Assembly (NCBI GenBank): GCA_035041965.1
Contig: JAPYMA010001212.1
Span: 16,855 to 80,854, forward strand
Origin: Anisakis pegreffii
Lineage: Eukaryota > Nematoda > Chromadorea > Rhabditida > Anisakidae
Length of the DNA: 64,000 bases
Direction of reading: 5' to 3'
Position 1 is the stretch's first letter. Each line of letters starts with the position of its first letter. Position numbers and translations under genes: made by a program. The notes under the pieces are model-generated. The model ran no database searches. It had not been told where the DNA came from and saw nothing but the letters and a program-made list of their open reading frames with translations. Below, piece after piece: positions 40,008 through 52,456 of this stretch.

Positions 40008-40076
40008 CGAAGGGCACGCACAAACTGGCGGACCACAAGGATGTATCCTGACGGTGTATTCAACTATTGACCGAGC
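40008..40076 (+). CDS. Candidate second exon of the plus-strand gene
   Basis: Acceptor TGTGTCTCAG, then GHAQTGGPQGCILTVYSTID, ending at CGAGC|gtaagg (phase 2). It joins in phase to the candidate exon at 40856. The first exon (phase 0 out) would instead force a reading that ends at a stop after 20 codons. The antisense frame is also open here, so the strand is not certain. Confidence 0.35.
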
Positions 40077-40540
40077 GTAAGGTAAGGTCTAGTAAGTGTG
40101 ATAAGACGGGTTTAATGAACTTGAGTAAAGGTCGAAAGGACTTTGGTAGACAGCGCAGCCAGAAGTCGGGCCGACTGCAGAGCCCCGCTTGAGAGTCGTT
40201 TCTGAAAAAAAAAATTGTATTTTCTTGCTGATTGATCAGAAACTAATAAATCTAATGAATTGGATAGAATGAACACACACACATTTATACTATAAATAAT
40301 ATTTTCAAAGAAATGCTTCGATGGAAACAAATGAATTACAAAAAGGTATCTTTCATAAGCAGCATATCTTTGGATTTATCACTGCCTGTTGACTTTTCAA
40401 GCGATAATGTTCTAAACACTTTTGCTGTTTTTCAACATTTCACATCCCACACCGATGCTGTCGATGTGAATGCATAAGCTTATCAAATTTTATGAAGCAA
40501 GTCGATGCTCTCGACTAGTGAGTGAACTATTGTAACAGGT

Positions 40541-40570
40541 GACTCGACTCGACTCCACTCCACTCCACTC
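40541..40570. repeat. GACTC/CACTC pentanucleotide repeat
   Basis: Six tandem pentamers, three GACTC-like then three CACTC, in a probable intron of the plus-strand gene. Confidence 0.8.
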
Positions 40571-40855
40571 TTCTCGAAACAGAACGAACGCGAGAGCGAG
40601 ATGGGATACGAACCGATGCAATTAAATGTATTGTGATACGTTACATAATTAATCGAATCTGAGGCGAGAACGAAGCAACTTACACACAGTGATTTATAGT
40701 TACAGCAACTGAACAGCTTCACTGCGTTCTGCTCAAAATAATCAACACGAAGCACTAGATGTGCAAGCATACAACTATGTAGGTTTCCTCAATTTACGCC
40801 TTTCAATTTCAATTTTTGATGTCTTAAAGTAAAATGTGTTATCTATGGCACCTAG

Positions 40856-40969
40856 TGTCATCTGCCAACGATCCACAAACGAGGAAGATGATGAAGTGAG
40901 TGAGTTGCACAATATCGCATCTGACATTATTGGTCGAAGCTTTTGCTTAGACTCGATGTTTTTGGATAG
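40856..40969 (+). CDS. Candidate third exon of the plus-strand gene
   Basis: It reads EEDDEVSELHNIASDIIGRS and then FCLDSMFLDR, ending at GATAG|gtaatt (phase 2). It can start at acceptor CACCTAG (phase 2 in) or, as an alternative, at ATG 40845. Acidic and helical; not recognised. Confidence 0.45.
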
Positions 40970-41653
40970 GTAATTTTATATGCACATTATTGCGTGAGAG
41001 CATCAAATGAACTCATTAATAGACACACAGAAGACGGTCGAAATATTGCTGACATTACAAGATTACTTTGACAAGAATTTCTTTCTGCAATGAATTTTTC
41101 ATAGTAATATTTCGTATAGTTCAATATCATGCTTTGCTGCATCTTTTCTTTCTTTTTTTCGATTATTTCGAACAGAATTCTAGTCAGAAATTCTAAAAAT
41201 TGCTCATTGAACATCTTGGAATTTCGCTTGAAAATTTCACACTTTCAAAGCTCTCAGCAAACACTCTCTTATTGTTAGCATTCATCATCATTTTCTTGTG
41301 TGCCTCAAGCGGCGATCAGTTAAGCGCGTTCTTTTTTTGCAAACGCTATGACTAATGATAAACTATTCATGAGAACGAAACCACTTTGTGTAGACATCGT
41401 CTAGAGCACATTCGAACGATTAATTTAATATTCAAGTGAAATAACATGCATGAACTCATTCGCACAGCAATGTCGCTCTATAGATGCCTAAAACGCTCCT
41501 CATACCGAAATAAACATTTGCTGAATGCGTTGAGAACTGGTGAGGAGTAATTTTATCGTGAGAAGATGCAGGAAAACTGTTCAATTTTAAATTCACCAGC
41601 AGCCGAATTTTTGGATTCGGATATTTAAGAGATCAACTGCCGAGAATGTTGAG

Positions 41654-41824
41654 CAAATCTGGTCAAACTCTACTGAAATTGGAGCTCTGTTCATTATCGC
41701 AAATATCAGTTCGAAAAGAATCTTCAGAGTGTAATGAGATGAAAGTTGAGCTTATTGTTAGCATTAGAACGCGTGATGGAAGTGTTTACCAATCAGTTCA
41801 AGCCTTTGCCTTGGCCATTTGTCA
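41654..41824 (+). CDS. Candidate fourth exon of the plus-strand gene
   Basis: The frame is open from an in-frame ATG at 41646, reading SGQTLLKLELCSLSQISV and KVELIVSIRTRDGSVYQSVQ, and leaves at TGTCA|gtattt (phase 2). The alternating hydrophobic pattern around a DG turn suggests beta strands of an alpha/beta protein. The phase-2 acceptor at 41653 (GTTGAG) is weak; ATATCAG at about 41710 is an alternative. I did not find later exons. Confidence 0.45.
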
Positions 41825-43947
41825 GTATTTTTATGATTAACCGTATAATCTACTCAAGAAATCGCCAATCCCTGAATCACATCAGATATTTATCACAATA
41901 AGGAATAAATAAGTGAGATTAAGCTCTGCTCAAAATGAAACAATCATATAGGAAATGATTCGAGAAGATAGTTTCTTCTCCTCTTCAAATCGACTCTGTT
42001 GTGGTATAACAATGGGAATTTTATGTGAAAAACGAATTCCAGATATCGAACGGCTAGTGTTCGCTGAATACTGAGCATCATTCGATGTGTTTGCACAATT
42101 ATTTGCAACAAAAATTGATTGCGAGTAGACGACGAGGATGCGGAAAGAATGTGCTAAATGTGAAAAATAATCCGATTTGTGCATAAACTTCATTCGTCAT
42201 ATCATTTCGCATCAATTGACAATCATTTCGTATCACTGCAATAATAATCTCAACGATACGTTTGATTAACGTGCGATTAATCGATAAATATTATGGCATG
42301 AATATGTATGTGTCTTTAATGATCCATCAGTATGCGAAATTATCAGAGTAATGTTTGAATTTGATTATCGCTGAATTTAAATTTGAGCTTTACTGCAAAG
42401 TCAACGGTCAAAACCGATCGGAAATCTTACAATTCCTAGCAGTCACTTTCACAGCAGTCGTCGAATTTGACTCGGAATAAAAATCGAATTCGAGCAACAT
42501 TCGAAACAAATTCCAGTTTTCACTACTTATAAATTTCGATTGGCATCATTAAACCGGAATGTGAAACTGCATGTTAGTAACACCATAATCTAGTGAGAAT
42601 TCCATGGAATAACTAAATAGAATAGCCGAAAGTGTGGTGTTTTCTTCTGAATGAAAGTAACCGCGAGCAGTTAGTTCACTGATGAATGGAACAAGTAACA
42701 AGCTCTATTATCTATCGCCAATTCATTCTCAGTTCGACTGAGCCAACAAATTCCTCATGATAGCCGCCCCATAAAAACTCAAAACTTTTCATTTCATCGT
42801 TTCCGAAGCGTCATCCAATTAGAGACGAATGCTGTTGAATAAATGAGATGTGAAATCCAAAAATCTGACACTAACAAAGTTCGAAAGTAACGAATATACA
42901 TTTATTCGAAAGTAAAGGTGAAAAATCAAGCAAATTTGCGTATTGATCGACACAGAACAACTTCAATTCTACTAAACAAGCTGATGTATTTCTTTGGATA
43001 GTGATTGATTGCTTGCCTCATTAACTGTACGCATTGATAGAGAGGTTGATAGCGGGAACGATGATAATAGAGGTGGTGGAAATGATACCGATATAGACAA
43101 TGATAATGCTATGATAAGGGCACTGATAGTAACGAATGGAAACAGAGAGATATTAATGGCAAACGAGTCGGTTAGCTATTGCAGGTGAGCCGAGCGGTTG
43201 GTGAATGGGTAATCAAGAAGCGCTGAAGATCGATTTTGCTGGCTTGCTGAAAGAGTTCCAGTCGAGTTGACGGAGAAGACAAAAATAGCCGAAGTGAAAA
43301 TGAAGTTTGTTTTAATGTGCATACTCGTTGCGAAACTATTAACAACTTCGTCATATTCTACGACAATACGATGATAGCAAACAGATAAAGCAGTGGCACA
43401 TCAAAGGTAATACTGAAAATGCTGTGACGATCGCATGAATGAATAAATGCAGTAGAATGCATTATAGCATTTTGATGAATAACCAAGAACTACTGGCTGC
43501 TACAAAAATAACGATACTAATCATAATTAATTGAAGAATGCATCATCATTTGTCGTACATTACACGTCAGTTTATCACAAATCACCTGAATATCATCCTT
43601 ATCTCGCTCATCAACGCTCACCACACTCTTAATGCATAAAACACAATTCAAATTCGAATCGCCGAACTCAGTTGATCGCTTCTCCTACACAATTGTATAA
43701 TGCATTTTAGTTGGTTTGTATCGTTTGGTTAGCTAGCTAACGTCTCTTTGAATATAATGTTAAAATGTTATTTGAATCGACTGAATGTTAGATAATGTGG
43801 AAATATTTAGTAAGTTTTATTGAATACATTCTTTCGTTCAGTTGTTAGTTAGCATTTAGTCGCAGTTTTAGCACTTAGCGTTAAGCAGCTGACTCGAAAT
43901 TGATTCAGCAAACCACCTCAACATTCATTCATTCAGTTTTAGCCGTG

Positions 43948-43969
43948 CATCATTATCATCATCATCATC
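43948..43969. repeat. ATC triplet repeat
   Basis: Interrupted CAT/ATC run in unassigned sequence. Confidence 0.7.
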
Positions 43970-43972
43970 GAA

Positions 43973-44380
43973 TTGCTTTGCTCTCCATTCATTCACCCAT
44001 TTGTCCACTTCAACGATTCAACTCAGTTCGATGCTTTACGAAATGAATCGACAAAAAAAAAACACGAAAAAGCCATTTATTCTCTTGTTATCTACTTTGC
44101 TATCCGTCTCCTTTTTTGCTTGTCCATCATCGAGGCATTCATCCTTCAGATGAAACAATCCCAGGCAATATCCCCAAAGCACAGGCAAGAGCGAACCCAC
44201 CGAAATTCTGCTTGCTCTAGTCGACTTCTGATCTTTCGCAACATTCAGTTCGACTGCAACGGGAAGTGGATATATCTATCTGTAGCCGCTTTTCAGTTCA
44301 TAGAACACGTTTCCGTGGCCATCGTGAACAGTCGAGTAGCCCGGCAGCTATTATTTTGTGACGAGAATACAGACGAATGA
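43973..44380 (+). other. Open, slightly GC-richer block, coding status unclear
   Basis: One plus frame is open for 135 codons, but the better protein-like reading lies in another plus frame after acceptor CAACATTCAG (LQREVDISICSRFSVHRTRF, then a stop). An ATCCTTCAG acceptor lies about 80 bases earlier. Several frames overlap with no consistent exon chain, so I do not call a gene. Confidence 0.2.
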
Positions 44381-44762
44381 ATGCAATGTAGTAAATCCTC
44401 AGTTTTGCTTGATTACGTAGTTAAAAAATTATAACTTGTTGTTGCTCTTTTCATTGTCTAATAGTAGCAAGTTAGACTTGTTCGGTTTAAAAATCACTCA
44501 TGTTCAGTTCTACTTTAACTAAGAGTCGTATTTTACACAAAAAGTATACTCTCCTCTCATATTATATATAATATCATACGCTGATTCGCGCTACTTGCAA
44601 CTGCTTAGTTATTATCATCAATCTGGTTATGTGAAGGGAACGCATTGAGAGATAATTCAGTCGTAATGAATGTGACAAATATTACATAATCCAAATTTCC
44701 GTCGATCATTGTGTTATGTGATGGTATATCAAGCAAAATTCTCATTCGGCACAAAATTTTTC

Positions 44763-44822
44763 CTTCAAGAATTTCAAGTATTTCAAGTAAAGAATTTCAA
44801 ACTTCGTAAAGAATTTCAAGCT
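44763..44822. repeat. AATTTCAAG-type tandem repeat
   Basis: Five or so diverged copies of (AAG)AATTTCAAGTA in an intergenic stretch. Confidence 0.7.
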
Positions 44823-44981
44823 TCCAAATGACACGGCTAATGTCACTCACACAAAAAATTCAATTATGCATAGTTGATAATAGGTGTTTTCACGAACACA
44901 TTCGCACTGTTTTGCAACGAAATAATTTTCCTAACAGATCTGATCGAAATCAAGAGAGAGAGTGATAGTTGGTCAAACCAG

Positions 44982-45299
44982 TCAAACCGGTCGTAAAAAA
45001 CCGAACAATCCGGACTTGAAATTCAAACAACTCTTCCTCAACAGTGTTTTATAATCAACAATTTTAGGGACTAACTTCAGCTTCACAGGAAATTTGAAAG
45101 AATATTTGCATTCATCGAAATGTTCAAGATCTTCAGATAGAGTCGTCTTATTTTTGCTCTGATTTAATTTATCATCTGAACGGCATACCGGAATGCTTGC
45201 CGATTGAACTAATTTGTATTCTTTGATCACCCGATGCATTTTATCAAGCACCTTCCTCCTCGGAAGGAGCCCCTCTTCTCCTAGTTCAAAATGCTCCAT
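44982..45299 (-). CDS. Isolated 105-codon ORF, hypothetical
   Basis: ATG-initiated, charged and Lys/Leu-rich (MEHFELGEEGLLPRRKVLDK; KYSFKFPVKLKLVPKIVDYK) with no signal peptide. Composition is more protein-like than the surrounding DNA, but no splice partners or neighbours support it. It could be a small gene, one exon or a decayed repeat ORF. Confidence 0.3.
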   Translation of the reverse strand: MEHFELGEEGLLPRRKVLDKMHRVIKEYKLVQSASIPVCRSDDKLNQSKNKTTLSEDLEHFDECKYSFKFPVKLKLVPKIVDYKTLLRKSCLNFKSGLFGFLRPV

Positions 45300-47539
45300 T
45301 TGGTATTTGAACCAGTGTGGTAAGCATCTCCGATATCGCCAGTCAAATCATTTCAAGGGATCTCAAAAATAACAGCCAAAGTCTGCAAGAAATTCTGCAA
45401 GAAATCCAAAAATATCAATCAACTGAACGCACAACTCGATTGATCCGCAGCAAAAAAAGATGATGAACATGAACAAAACTGAACTAATTACAACGAAAAG
45501 TACACAAAATCAGAAGCTGCAACAACATTCCAAAACGAAGTAACGCAACCATGAAACTGCCTACTATTGATAGATGACGACTGCTCACAGAGGCAAATGA
45601 ATCTCCTCAGTTTTTATTTTCACTATTTTTTTGCTGTTACAATGAAACGACAAGTTTTTGTTTAATTCGCAACAATCCAGCAGCATAGTCCTTTTTTCTT
45701 GAGGCACTCTCAATCCGTTTTGCTTTTTTCATTGCCTTCAGATATAAATTCTCAACTTGCAAACATTGCCACAACGCACGTTTTATTGTCAATTGAAATT
45801 TGCAGATCGTTGCCTTGCATTTATTCCAATCACCTTAACTCTAATTCATATGTTCCGAGGTTTTTTAAGTACTGTCTGAAAAAATCGCGCTTATGATCTA
45901 CATTGAGCTAATGAGAAATTCAGCGGAAAAACAAAAAATACAGTGGGAAGCCGATCTGGGAAAAACAAAAAAACATAGTTTGTCAACGAGGAAAGGATGT
46001 GAGATATATTGTTGATGGTTCAAGGTAACGTGAATTCCAGAGGATCGTTTAGTCTTGAATCCAAACGTTTTCCTCAGCATGTTGTGATCGGATAAAGGCC
46101 TATGACTAATACGATAGAAAGCAATAGGAACACACACATTCTTCGACAGCTATCCGAAATTCAGCGGTTTCACAGTCATTTCAGACACGAGGTGCTTTTA
46201 CCCACACGAATTGTGAACGTATCTCTTCATGAATATGAACAAATATCGAGCCATAAGTGCAAAAATTATTCATTTGCACGGCTAAAAACACTGAACAAAC
46301 GCAAAATTCTACATTTGGTTGATGGTATTCAAATCGATCTGATTCAATGTTTTGTTTCGGCTTGCTGGTGAATCAAAATTGAAACGCTGCTCGCTGAATT
46401 GGGAATATAGTGCTGGTGAATTGGAATAATCGAATAACGAACGCAAATAAAGTAAATAATGGCAAAATTGAGACGCAGACGACGGCTTCGGTGATATCGC
46501 AGAGAATTTGATGCGAACGAGCATTTGAATGAATGAAAACAAGAAGCAAAAATAAAAACCAACCAATATAAATGCAAATGATGAATCAGCACAAATACGA
46601 TTGAAAGCTGATGGCTGAGCGAAATTCAGAGAGGATCGGAATGAAATGCACAATATGTGTATGTATTCGAGCACAAAAAATATCGTAGCAGCGTGCTTCC
46701 ATCCACTCGAGAGGGGCTATCGAAAGGGATTGACGAATTATGAGTGGCGCGTATTCGATGGATTTGAGATGCTGATGATCAAAAGTGAATTTTCCGCGAG
46801 GTTACACAATCAGTGCTGTGGCTTGATCCTTGCTTACAACAGTGAGAAGTTCTTGAGTTGTATCTCTTCGGAACTCTGAATCACTCACTCCACTGCATCA
46901 TTAAACTGATGAATCAGTTGATGAAATGGATAGGTTGGCAAGGATAAGACTACAATTGACAGACTGCATTCAAGAGTGCAACTGACTCTTGGTGAAGGAG
47001 ATCGAGACCAGATAGGTACGAGTGTGTCTGCGGGAAATGGGATATAGGTAACAATAGACGTTGTTTTGTGAAGAGGAGATGAACTCGAATGCACCCACCT
47101 TCACCTTTAGTTGTTGCTGTGCAGTAACGACGACTTGCTCAGTGCTCAGAATGAGTTTATATGCGATCGGGAAAAAGTTTTAGTTTTGTTGCTTTACGTA
47201 AACTTATCTCTGAACAAACCATTCATTCTTAAGATTCACACAAACAACAAACCAAAAAAAAAGCCACAACACACTAACTCACTGCAAATGCTTATCTATT
47301 TAAAATCGCATCCACATGCATCGGATAATTCAGAAAAAACATTTGAGTTATGCGCTTCAAGTGGTTGAATAAAAGATAATTGTTGTTGTATTTTTAGTAG
47401 CATTCTGAATTCACTTAAGCGATCGTTTACTTCACACTCAGCAAAATTTATATCTCATTTGACATTATACCATATGATTCAGAAAACACATCAGTTTGAG
47501 CATATCTCTTGATCTACTGCATAAATTGTGAGCAAAACA

Positions 47540-47944
47540 ATGAGTCGCTGGCCGAAACGCTCGCTCGGATCACTTTCAAAATCGTACAACCTGGAACGGT
47601 TTGCACTTGACAGATTGGAAAATATCAGAAATTTTTCTCTCTGGTTCTCTTTTGATGACGAAATCCATCAAAATCACCACCATTCTGCACAATTTATGAA
47701 GGTCATGAAGGATATAGCGGCCAGCATTTTTCGCACAGGAACAGACGGATCTTTCCGATTCTATAGAATCTGCATGAACTCATCTACAACCACTCTGAAA
47801 CTGTCACGCATGATCAGCACGCTTCATGAACCATTCCATCGATTTGGCCAAATGAAGGCATGTGTCCTCATCAATCGTCAATATTTTTGTAGACAGTGGC
47901 ATTTCGCAATAACAACAAGCGAAAAGCGCTTTTGTTTTATGTGA
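47540..47944 (+). CDS. Isolated 134-codon plus-strand ORF, hypothetical
   Basis: Starts MSRWPKRSLGSLSKSYNLER and contains MKVMKDIAASIFRTGTDGSF and SRMISTLHEPFHRFGQMKAC; stop at 47944. It is GC-richer than its surroundings and basic overall. Minus frames are partly open too (LYDFESDPSERFGQRL). More open plus segments follow at 48.2-48.46 (after an ATTTCAG acceptor) and 48.57-48.82 kb, so these may be exons or the remains of one gene. Not recognised. Confidence 0.3.
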   Translation: MSRWPKRSLGSLSKSYNLERFALDRLENIRNFSLWFSFDDEIHQNHHHSAQFMKVMKDIAASIFRTGTDGSFRFYRICMNSSTTTLKLSRMISTLHEPFHRFGQMKACVLINRQYFCRQWHFAITTSEKRFCFM

Positions 47945-50155
47945 TTGCACATTTCCTGCGCTCGTAATAATGGCAATAAATTTGATTTATTTCATTTTTT
48001 TTGTCGGATTCAATCGAAATGCAGAACCACCGACGTCGACACTGACCATTCGATGTAATGCTTCAAACACCATTCGATGTTTTTCGATGATGAAAAGCAA
48101 AAAATCATTGCCAAAGCGATTGAATGCAAACAAAAAAAAGTTATGAGTTATTTATGAAGAATCAAATGCAAGAGCTGAATGGAAATTATTTCAGCGCATT
48201 CCAATGTCGGGAATTTTCTTTACTGGATTCATTCGCCGTCCACGTGCGTTCAAATTATATTTGTCTAGCACGCTGCAGGCTCCTCGCCTATCGAACCACA
48301 AAATAAGAGAAATTATCTTCGCACTGCAATTCGATCAGCAAAAACTCTATCAAAAATTCATAGCACATTCACTTTGGCCAGTCATTGCAAACGCCTACGG
48401 TTTCTATGGGTCTCAATGGAGCATCTTTTTTGTTGAGGATATCATTGCGATCCTCCAGTGATATCCTCAAGCAGCTCAATATGTTCCAAAAAATCTACTG
48501 CTGCTTTTCATGTAAATTGAACTTGAAAGATCGAATATTCACTTGAAATGTGTGAATCTGAACTATTCTGATGTTTTCCAACAAGACTGCAGTCATTCGA
48601 AGATGCGATGAGTTTATACGATTCGTCAAAAGAAGACACGATGTGTCTGAAGTTCTTTCATCGTTTATACGATTACATCAGCATGAAAGTAATAATCTAC
48701 TTGAGAAGAGTGGAGCGAGAGAAGTTCCCTGCAGGCTCTGTGCAGCAGCTATTCAATGCATATTAATCAACGAGAATAAAACAGCGTTCTCAATCGAAAA
48801 ACCAATTCATAGACCTCAATGATGAAGAAGATGATGAATCAAATAGACTCTTTCAAGAGTCTTTTGCAGTGAGCAATCGAATGGTGTCCATCGATACAAT
48901 ACACTTCGGTCGATTGCTTCCGTAGATAAAGCACTTCAGTTTTTCATATCCGGTTCGGTTTAAACCTAAGTGCCTTTATCCTCAGTATGACCTCGAACTG
49001 ACTGTCCACTCTAAATGTTCGTCCAAAAAATTTCGTTCGCCTGTAAAAAGTTTCGACATCATCAACAATCCATAATCATTCAATATGCTCAATGAACTGC
49101 CCGAATGATCCGAACAAGCGTACGTCTTTGCACAAACAGATTAAGATCAGCACTCGTTCAGTTTTGTACTCTACTGTACTCGATGAATAGGTAAATACAA
49201 GACGACTCAAGTGCACTTCTTCATATCAATCAAGTAATTTGATGATTCAAAGGCTCATTCAAACTCCAAAGCTTATTCAAAGAATTGCGTGTGGTAAGTT
49301 TTGTTAGGAGAACGTGAAGAATGAGGGCATGATAGTGTTATACGCCTGTGCGAGTATGATCACCACTTGAAGACGGATTGAATGAACTTGTAAACACGAA
49401 AACATTTGCTAGAAATTTAAGGCAACACATAAAATATTGCGATGACGAGCAAGCAGCAGCTATGACAGATCGCGTGTGTGATTAAAATTATCTGACAGTC
49501 AATTGGATATTATCAACGATTCGCGGTTGGGCACCTCATTGATGTGCAAATATCAACTCTAACGAAATCATCGCAAAAAGCAAAATAGACTGAAGCTGAA
49601 GACAATGAAATATTTATTGCTGTTAAAATTCATACAAGATGATTCATACATAAAAATTCATACATGATGATATGAATATGAAAATGTTTCATTTTCCTCA
49701 GATCGCTCAAGTTTCAGAATTGTCAGATTCAAATAATAATACGTTCAGGCAGTTATCAACATGAACGAGCAAAAATGCTGATGTAGGATTATTAGTGAAT
49801 AAATGAGCATTATCAATCCCATTTATCAATATCAATGACAACTGACAATAAATAACCATCGATAAGAGTAACTGTAATGAGAAAGTAAGTAACTGTAATG
49901 AGAAAAAACCGAATACATTTCAGAATTAGAATAATGTTATTTTCTACATACAAGAGTTGATAAAAATCCAGCTGAAATTTACGAGTTGATCAATAAAATT
50001 ATGCACGAAGTCAAAACCAGTGTGACTGGCGAAGACTCGATATTGTGAGCGGCCCCAGGTTCTCCCAATCGGAGTGAAGCAACTATCTGCAATCAACCAA
50101 AAGCCAACAATTATTGAACTGCATTGAAGATTTTCTGATGAAATTGGTGATTATG

Positions 50156-50176
50156 ATAATAATAATAATAATAATA
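50156..50176. repeat. AAT triplet repeat
   Basis: Seven AAT units; the minus-strand Ile-rich open frame here is a by-product of the repeat. Confidence 0.8.
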
Positions 50177-50808
50177 TCAATGACAGTAACAGCAATAACA
50201 GCAGCAACAATACAAAAGTAATAACAACGATTCCAGAAAGTGGCATATGAATGGATTTTTTCGGAACGGAACGGCTGCTGCACGTATCACCCATCATAAG
50301 ATGAGCCGGGTGTATGCTAAGGAACAAGCGCTGGTTATTATCTCATCAACGTGCGATCATTTTTGATGACATTTGAGCGATAGGTTGGAAATTCTTTGAA
50401 AAGCATCCGTTACAAAGAATCTGTCTGCTGAGAAAAGTTCATTTCTTAATGGATAAAGCACTTTTGAAATACTTCTCCGTGATTGTTTGAAGTTTTGTTT
50501 AGAGCTGGATTAGTTGAAGTTTTTTTTTCTGTTTTTGCAGTAAATTATTTATTTGTTCTGAATGAGGATATTTTCGAGTGAAATCATATCGAACCGGCTA
50601 AAATGAAACTCGGAGAACATAGAGCAACATGCTTGGAATGGCAAAAGTTGTTTGCAGACCGCAAATTAGCAGTTAATCATAGCTATCGTCATGACTCCAG
50701 CACTAAGCATTGAGAACTGAATGCTCGAGAGAAATTGGTCCAATCGCATGGCAATGAGTAATTTTCAGTGTTCGATTCAAAAACCCAAAAACATTTCTTA
50801 AAACAAAC

Positions 50809-51381
50809 CTCTTCGGCGATCTTGTTCGTTGCATTTGCAGTTATGTTGCCAGCAAGTCCAGCAGTTCGATTATCAAGAACAACTGGAACTGAAATTTCCA
50901 ACTGTTTGCGTCAAAGTCAAAGAACATTTCACTGATCCCAAAAAAAGAAAATCCTTATTTGTCAATTTGAAACTGCATTTGGAGAGCGCAAAAACTACAA
51001 ATTGCCCATAAAGGTTTTGATCACTTTTGATACCTCATTCAAAAATAATGCTTTCCTTATCATCATGTCAAGAATGAAAGGAAGTTTGTTCTGAAAGGAA
51101 AAGCGAGACCTTCCTCTGGCAAGATTTCATCAGTGATTGTTGATACATTTATAATTGAAAATGTCATTTCGGAACAGTCTTTATCAACGTGTTCGATGAT
51201 CTCTCGTGAAAGTGCTCGTTTTATTGCCAAAACAAAGGGAGTGCTTCACAAATGCAGTTGCATCTGTGGGATAAAAGGAGTTTGGCAGCATACTGTGTAA
51301 TTTAAGCCTCCCGATGGAAGATTTCACGGACTGCTGACACTGAGTAAAATCAAGCCAATAGGCGAATGGCAATTGCGACAT
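50809..51381 (-). CDS. Two-exon fragment of an unidentified gene
   Basis: Exon 51381-51189 opens with ATG (MSQLPFAYWLDFTQ) and continues CQQSVKSSIGRLKLHSMLP; alternatively it begins at acceptor TTACTCAG after 51340. Donor ACAC|gttgat (phase 1) fits the exon 50888-50809 (GGAAATTTCAG acceptor; PVVLDNRTAGLAGNITANAT), which leaves at GAAGAG|gtttgt in phase 0. Three N-glycosylation-type sites (NKT, NIT, NAT) hint at an extracellular protein, yet no signal peptide is seen. The 3' part was not found. Confidence 0.35.
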
Positions 51382-51986
51382 TTTGGTGATGAGTTAATGA
51401 GAGAGATAGATATGCAACAAACGAAAACGGGATATTTAGATATTCAACTCTCGCATGGAGACTTGATGATGCTATGCAATTGAGTTACTGTTGATTTTTC
51501 AACTTCATTTGATCCTTCGTCTCGAAATATATTTTAAACCGAACACAATAAAAATTACGTCGTCGTCTTCTATGATCAATTCAGGCTCTATTCAGTGAGT
51601 TTTCATTCTTTTCTGAAGAACTTCAATCGCTCTCGACCCTGTTCTCAGCAAAAGTGCTCTTTCAGCATCGTTTTCTCATTCACTCTCGTCTCATTAGCCT
51701 TTAAACAGCTAACATTTACTCTACTCACTCTTAAACCTTTTATCATCGAAAGCACTTTCCCACTGCATGTTTCTCATTCTCTTGACTCTACAGTTCCTAG
51801 CAGGTAAAGCTAACACTTCTCATTCCATTCCATGTGCTCTCTAACTACTCGTTCGCTCGGCCTTACAGATCAGTAATCGATCAGTTGCATTGAAATTCAA
51901 TTTGTTCGTTCTCATTCACTTATCAGCAAATACGCTTGGACACTCAAACTTACCGATCGGGTATTTCCGCACAACAAAATGCATGT

Positions 51987-52436
51987 TTAGCTGCAAACAA
52001 TGAAACGTTTGCTACTGGCGAAGCCTGATCGCGCAAACTTTAAAAAAAATTTAGCAGATTCCCATAGTGCCAAAAAATTTCCAAAATACAACTGAAGCTC
52101 TGGCATGAAGCATGCCAAAGTCAATGAATTAAATGCGTTTTTCTTGATCTCCTCAATTTCTTCAGTGTGATGATTTTGAAAAATTATGCGATTGCGAGCG
52201 AATAAGGTCTGAGCATAGAACAATTCGCAAGTGGAATTCGTAAGATTCTCAGCTGTATCTATCAATGAATCGCTTTCATTTTTCTCAAAATGTTTTGAAA
52301 TACCATTTGTGGCGGTCTCTTCAACCGAATTGATATTGTTGTCAGTGGTGCTATCGCCCTCTACCATGGCATTCACCTGATCACACAAACAGCTGAGTAA
52401 TACGAGTAAGAGTAGCGCAGTGTAGTGCAACAACAT
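51987..52436 (-). CDS. Small secreted protein, unknown function
   Basis: ATG at 52436-52434 lies three bases after ATTGCAG, a likely trans-splice acceptor. The 149 codons start with a clear signal peptide (MLLHYTALLLLVLLSCL, cleavage probably after NA at 24-25), followed by an acidic, Asn/Thr-rich region with NLTNSTC and NES-type sites, a charged helix (TEEIEEIKKNAFNSLTLAC) and a hydrophobic C-terminus. A possible intron (CTTCA|gttgta ... TTTGCAG) would end the protein about 30 residues earlier. A strong donor lies right after the signal peptide (GATCAG|gtgaat), but the continuing frame looks like genuine protein. No family recognised; it may belong with the secreted genes to its right. Confidence 0.6.
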   Translation of the reverse strand: MLLHYTALLLLVLLSCLCDQVNAMVEGDSTTDNNINSVEETATNGISKHFEKNESDSLIDTAENLTNSTCELFYAQTLFARNRIIFQNHHTEEIEEIKKNAFNSLTLACFMPELQLYFGNFLALWESAKFFLKFARSGFASSKRFIVCS

Positions 52437-52455
52437 TTTCTGCAATTATTCTTCT
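52437..52455 (-). promoter_or_regulatory. Likely spliced-leader acceptor before the 149-residue secreted gene
   Basis: On the minus strand AATAATTGCAG precedes AAA and the ATG. It is less pyrimidine-rich than the other two. Confidence 0.4.
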
Positions 52456-52456
52456 A

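Larger units (their letters stand above)
41825..50808. other. Gene-poor stretch
   Basis: Apart from the hypothetical open blocks listed separately, I see no chain of exons on either strand. It may contain introns or later exons of the plus-strand gene starting at 39755. Confidence 0.4.

Noticed and set aside
46309..46674. 121-codon minus frame with hydrophobic stretches
   Set aside because: AT-rich, no splice context; resembles random open frames of this genome.
50083..50283. Minus frame with a long Ile run
   Set aside because: Produced by the AAT triplet repeat.
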